Shown in pieces: positions 53,901 through 59,900 of a stretch of DNA of 64,000 nt. The DNA is from Chinchilla lanigera (lineage: Eukaryota; Chordata; Mammalia; Rodentia; Chinchillidae). The translations under genes were made by a program, and so were the position numbers. The DNA is taken from NCBI RefSeq assembly GCF_000276665.1, contig NW_004955467.1, positions 1,391,397-1,455,396 on the forward strand, written 5' to 3'. A model generated the notes under the pieces. It was given only the letters and a program-made list of their open reading frames with translations. It had not been told where the DNA came from and did no database searches. Positions within the stretch are counted from its first letter, which is position 1; every line of letters begins with the position of its first letter.

Positions 53901-56900
53901 CAATATATTTAACCCAAAACTGGGAGAAGACATTTGACCTTATGCTTTTGTTAAGACCAGTCACTTTCCTTGTTTCACATCAGACTCAAACAGCAGCTTA
54001 TGAGATTACACAACTACAAAAGGCTGAAGGAAGTATATAATGTGAAATGATTTTCTTGATTTCTAAATAAACTGTATACATGGTAAAAGCTTTGCCACAA
54101 GGATACTGAGAGCTATACCAAGTTAAAGCATGTTTGTTCAGTCATTTTGCAAATAAGTGATTTTTTTCAAAGGAAACACTGCATACAAATATAGCTTGTG
54201 GTTAAACTGATCACATTATGCAGATACTTTGTAAATCTGGGATGTATATTATCCCTGAGACCCAGATCCATAATCCAGAACAATGAGTCAAACCTCAGAC
54301 TTCTATTTTTTTCTTAGTTATTGTTTAGTACATTTGAGATACGATAATTAACCTGAGTGATAGAGCCCCGTAGAGATGGGATGCTCTCTACTGAAATTTT
54401 GCTGGTTGGAGTTCCCCGAGTTATACTTCCTTCTTGGATGGCTCCTGTGGTACCTGAATAAAAACAAAATCATTACCAATTACCCCCATATCTCTGCCCC
54501 AAAAGACAAACCAAAAGAACCAGAAAACTGCCCCATAATGATAGAATAAGGCAGGCACTACTGAAATGTACTTCTAAAATTATAATTTAATTATTTAAAG
54601 GGACTGTTGAAATACAGAACTTCAAAGTATTTTCTGTTTTGTTTTTGCATCGTACTGGGATCAGACCCCTGGCCTTGCACATGTTACACTAAGGTACGCC
54701 CACGGCCAGGCGTCAAAGTTTTAAAATCATTTTTATAAGGAAAGAAAATCTAAATTTACAATTTAAAGGCTAAAACTTGAAAACCTGCCATTAAAATGTT
54801 TTTGTCAAACTGTATACTATCTTACCTCTGACCACACCTTCATGTTGGGCCCTAACCAATAAACCCTCAGGTTGGGAATTTTGGCTTCGGGGAGAAAATT
54901 CTTCCTGCTTGATGTAGGGCAAAGCAGCTGTGCATAAAACCAAGAGAAACATGAAGAGATCAAGTACTGAATTGCTGGCTGTGATGCTATAAATGCAGAT
55001 ACACTATGACTTTATTAACTCACAGACCTGATTTGGTGGATTCCTGCTGCCGCGGCAATCCAAGAGAGATGGACCCCACTGAAGGTTTAGCTGTTTCTTG
55101 AGTATAGGAAGCCTGATTATGAGAAGTCAGATAAGTGCCGGGTGTTCCCTAAAACACAATTTTAAAAGACCAAACACTGTCTTTTTTCAAAGTCATTTAT
55201 AAAGTCATTGTTCACATTTGTTTATAAAACTATACCTTTGCCACCTAAAATCAAGAAAAGTACTTCTAATGCAAGAAAAATTTTAGCATAGATTAAATTT
55301 CTAAAAATTTTAAGGGGAGTAAGATATGTCTTCTGACATTATCATAAATTATATGCATGTAATATTTACTATTAAATTACACAAGGCAGTGAAACCGTGT
55401 ATTCAAAATGTAAGACATTACTATGAGCAATGTTTATTCCTCTTAAATATGCTATACAGGTGCTGTTTCAGCAGCATATATACTAAGAATATATATATTC
55501 TCTATACTAGAGAAGCCAGGCATGGTGGTGCATGTCTGTAACTCCAGCTCTTGGGAGACTGACAGGAGGGTTGCAGAGAGTTTGAGGCCAGTGTGGGCTA
55601 CACAGTGAATTCAGTATCAGCATCAACTACTGAATATAGTGAAACTCCATTTCAAACAAAAGGCAAAAGCTATAGAGAATGACATCAGCAAAAGTAGCAG
55701 AGTAAATAAGATTTCTGAAAGCTCTCCTGCAGTAAGTCAGCAAAAACTAGGATCAACCTTTAAAGAACTCTAGAAATTAATCAAACTTACAAAAACCTAG
55801 GAGCACTTATTTAAGAAGAGTACATGAGTTTTGTCACAATTTAACTTGCTCTACTGCCTCTTCCATCTTCCCCTCCAAGCTCTGTGGAAGTCTTAAAGAC
55901 AAATGGCCCACAATCATGGTGCAAACCAGCAGCCTGGCAGGCACCTAAGAAGAAAGAGCAAGAATGGAGGTCCTTAAAAACCTAATTCAGAGACAACTCT
56001 CATTATTTAACTTCTTTGGTGGTTCTCTGGGATGCTCCATTAGTAAAGCTGTCTTTATTTGATCTGCCTAGGAATGGGGAAAAGATGTAGGCTTGTCAAA
56101 AACAGAGGCAACTGATGAACTTCTCTGCTGCCTGATAACAGTAGGTAACAGAACAAAAAAGGGCTATCCAGAAACCTTAAAAGGAAAAGTGAGATGTTCA
56201 CAGGGGTTGAAAAGCTCCAACATATTCCTGGGAAGCTCGAAAGCTATGTGCAGAAGGCTATGTGCACATGTGCATGTACCTCAGAAAGTCATGAGAAGGT
56301 CCTAAGCTCTCGTCTCTAGGTGATCCTAAGGCTCTGCAAAGCAAGAAGGAAGCACTAAAGCAGACCTGTAAACTGGCTGAGTGCTGACAGCATGCGATCA
56401 CACAGACAGTACCTCAGTAAAGACTCAGAAAAGCTGGTTTTAGGCAATAAAGGAAATATCTGTTCAATTATCAACTGACCATTAAGCAAACCAAGGATAG
56501 ACTTCAGTGGTCACACATGACAAATAATACAGACTTTAGAGAACTAATTCAGAAAAAAAATTGAGAAAAGTCACTAGAGAAACTAAAACGACGACCTCGA
56601 GGGGGTAGGGATATCTAATTTCTAGAGCTGTCACAAGTAAAATGTCCAGTTTCTGACCCAAAATTATAAGACATTATAAGAAACAAGAAAATGTGAACCA
56701 TAAACATAAAATAAAGAAATGAACAGACACTGTCCTTCAGGTGTATGATACGAAGACTGCACAAAGAACTATAGGGAAGCATGTCTAAAGAGTAAAGCAC
56801 ACACAGTAACGTCTGCCAAACACAGAACACCACTGAAGAGAAAGACATCATAAAAATGAACAAAATAGAAATTGTAGTACTGAAAAGTACAAGAATTGTG

Positions 56901-59900
56901 GGGTGGAGAGAGAAGTCTGTTAGCAAACTACGAATGGAAAGAAACACAGTAGGCATCTATGAAACATCTGTAAGTTAGTATTATACATAACAGTGAAATA
57001 CTAGATGCCTTCCTTTAAAGATTAGCAACAAGAAACTCATGTTCATGTTCACTTCTATCCAAGAATGCACAAAAAGTTCTCTACTAGCTAGTGCAGTAAG
57101 ACACAAAGAAATAAAGAAGTGAAAGCTGTAAGGAAGAAACAAAACTCATTTCTAAATGATATACATGTATTTAAAAATACTAAGAAATCTACCAAAACAA
57201 AACAACCCCACTAGAAGCACTAAGTGAAATGTCACAGGTGAGAAAGCCAAGATGCAAAAATCAATTACATTCCTACAAACAGACATACCTTGAGTTGTAG
57301 TTTACAGATGCTGTTGTTTTTAAATATTGCAGGTTTTGGGCAATATTGAGTTAAGCAAGTTTATTAGTGCTATTTTTCTAATCACTCAGATGACTGTTAG
57401 CATTTTTTAGCACCAAAATATTTTAATTAGAGCCACGCATGGTAGCACACACCTATAATCCCAGCATTCAGGAGGTTGAACGAGGAGGATCGCTGGTGAG
57501 TTCAAGGCCAGCCTGGGCTACAAAGTGAGTTTAAGGCCAGCCTGAACTACACAGTGAAACCCTGTCCCAGAAAGACCGAAATAAATAAATAAATAAAACA
57601 AATTACAAACACAAAATTTAAACTAAGATATGTATAATTTTTGATATAATGTTATTGCATACTTCATAAACTATAATATAATGTAAAGCATAATTTCTGT
57701 ATGCACTGGGGAGTGAAAAAATTCTTGTCTTGCTCTACAGAGATGCAGTATTTGCTGTACTGCAGTGGTGCAGTGGTCTGGAACTAAACCTATTAATACC
57801 TCCAAGGTATGCCTATACCACTGAAAACTGGAAAATAAAAAATTTAAAGATAGTATCTCATTTATAAAAACATAAAATACATTAAAAAAATGAAAAAACA
57901 ATGCATAAGTATAACAAAATATGCATACCACCTCTGAACTGAAAACTACAAGACAATGCTGACACAAATTAAAGACCTAGAGAAACAGAAAGACAAATGC
58001 ATATACTCATGGGTTACAAAATTCAATGCTGTGAAGATGTGTATTCCTACTCCGAAACTTATGTGTAGATTCAGTCCAAAAACAGCCAAAATCGTAGCAG
58101 GCATTTTTTAAAAAAAGAAACTGAAAGACTGATTATATAGTTTATATGAAAATGCAGAAGACATAGAATAGTAAGAACAATCCTGACAAACAATAACAGA
58201 AGACTAAACACTAAATAATTTTAAAATTCAAATTAAAAACTACAGTAATCAAAATTGGGGTACTGACAAAAAAAATGGGCAAGTCATTCAGGGAAATGGC
58301 ATTGAGAGTCCAGAAATAGACTCAAACTTTTAGTTAATGGCTTTTCACAAAAGTACTAAAATCAATCACATAAGGAAAGAAAAGACTCTTTAACCAATGT
58401 TTCTAGAACTGGAAATCCAAATGGAAAAATGAATGCCTATGTAAACATTACAATGTACAAAAATTAATTCGAGACTAATCACAAGACTTAATGTAAAAGT
58501 CAAAACAATACACTTTGGATAAGAAATACAGAAGAATATTTCACAAACTTGGAGCAGGCAAAGATTTCTTAGCAAAGTATAACTAATCATAGGAGAGAAA
58601 AAATTATAAATCAATTACATCAAAAATTAAAACTTCTCATCAAGACACAAAGAAAATACATACAGAAGTCACAAATAGAAAATAATATTTGTAATGCATA
58701 TATGTAACAAACAACTTTGAATTATATAAAGAACTTCTAAAATCTGATAACAGAATTAATAATATTGGATAATTTGACTGAAATACGTTGAATTATCCCT
58801 TATTCAAAATGCTTAGGGTCAGAAGTATTAAAGATTTTGGAATATTTGCACATACCTAATAAGATAACTTGGGGATGGTACCCAATTGGAAACACAAAAG
58901 TCATTTATGTTCCATATATACCTTATACACATACGTGGCTTAAAGATAGTTTTATGCAACATTTTTAATGTGCCTGTATTTTGACTACAATCTGCCCTTT
59001 GAGGTCAGTGTAGAATTTTTCACTTATGGTATTTTGGACTCAGATATTCAGATTAGGGATGCTGAACCAAAAGTCACTTCAGAGTCAGAAATACAGATGG
59101 TCAATTAGCATGCAAAGTAGTCAACAAGGGTTTGCCATGAAAAACCGAAATATTACCATGGTGAGATATTACACACCATCTAAATACTGTATACTTAAAA
59201 TGAAAAAGACTGACAACAGCAATTTGGTCTTGTACAATACTAGTGGCTATGTAGAATTGTAGGACCACTCTGGAAAATTATAAAGTAAAACATATACCCA
59301 GAAATTCTACTCCTAGGCAATTATACAAGAGAAATAAAAACATTATGTCTATAAAGAACATACTACAAAAATGTATAGCAGTTTTATCTATAGGAGTCAA
59401 AAACTATAAACAGCTCAGGTTTCCCTCAACAGAAAAAAGAATAAACCAGTATGTTTATTATTCAGCAATAAAAATTTTTGTCCACAGATTAGACAGAAAC
59501 CTGGATAAATCCTTAAAGCCATTATGCTGAGATAGACAAGGCAGACACAAAAGAAGAGACTGTAGGATTCCATTCATGTGAGATTCTACAAAAGGCAAGA
59601 CCAATCTATGACAACAGAAAGTTACATAGTGGTTGCTTCAGGCAGAAGGAGGGGGAGACTGCCTAGGAAGGAAAAGGAGAAAACCTTCTGAAGTGATGGG
59701 AATATTCAATAACTTGTCAGGGATATGGCTACTGTGGTACACATGACTGTAAATGGATTTAACCAAGATCAGACCATATCGGAGTTTATTTATTATTATT
59801 ATTTTTTGTCTTTTTGAGGCAGGGTCTTGCTATGCAGTTCAGGTTGGCCTTGAGCTCACTTCATAGCCCAGGCTGGTCTCGAACTCACAATGATCCTCCT

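Larger units (their letters stand above)
55680..59790 (+). mobile_element. Ancient LINE-1, near full span but broken
   Basis: The left part (GAATGACATCAGCAAAAGTAG) looks like the 5' region of old mammalian L1. The middle around 57000-57280 and 57815-58780 fits ORF2 (CTACAGTAATCAAAATTGGGG, TCAAGACACAAAGAAAATAC). The right part 59070-59790 fits the 3' end (ACCCAGAAATTCTACTCCTA, ATGTATAGCAGTTTTATC). No long frame survives. Other transposons split it. Confidence 0.75.
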
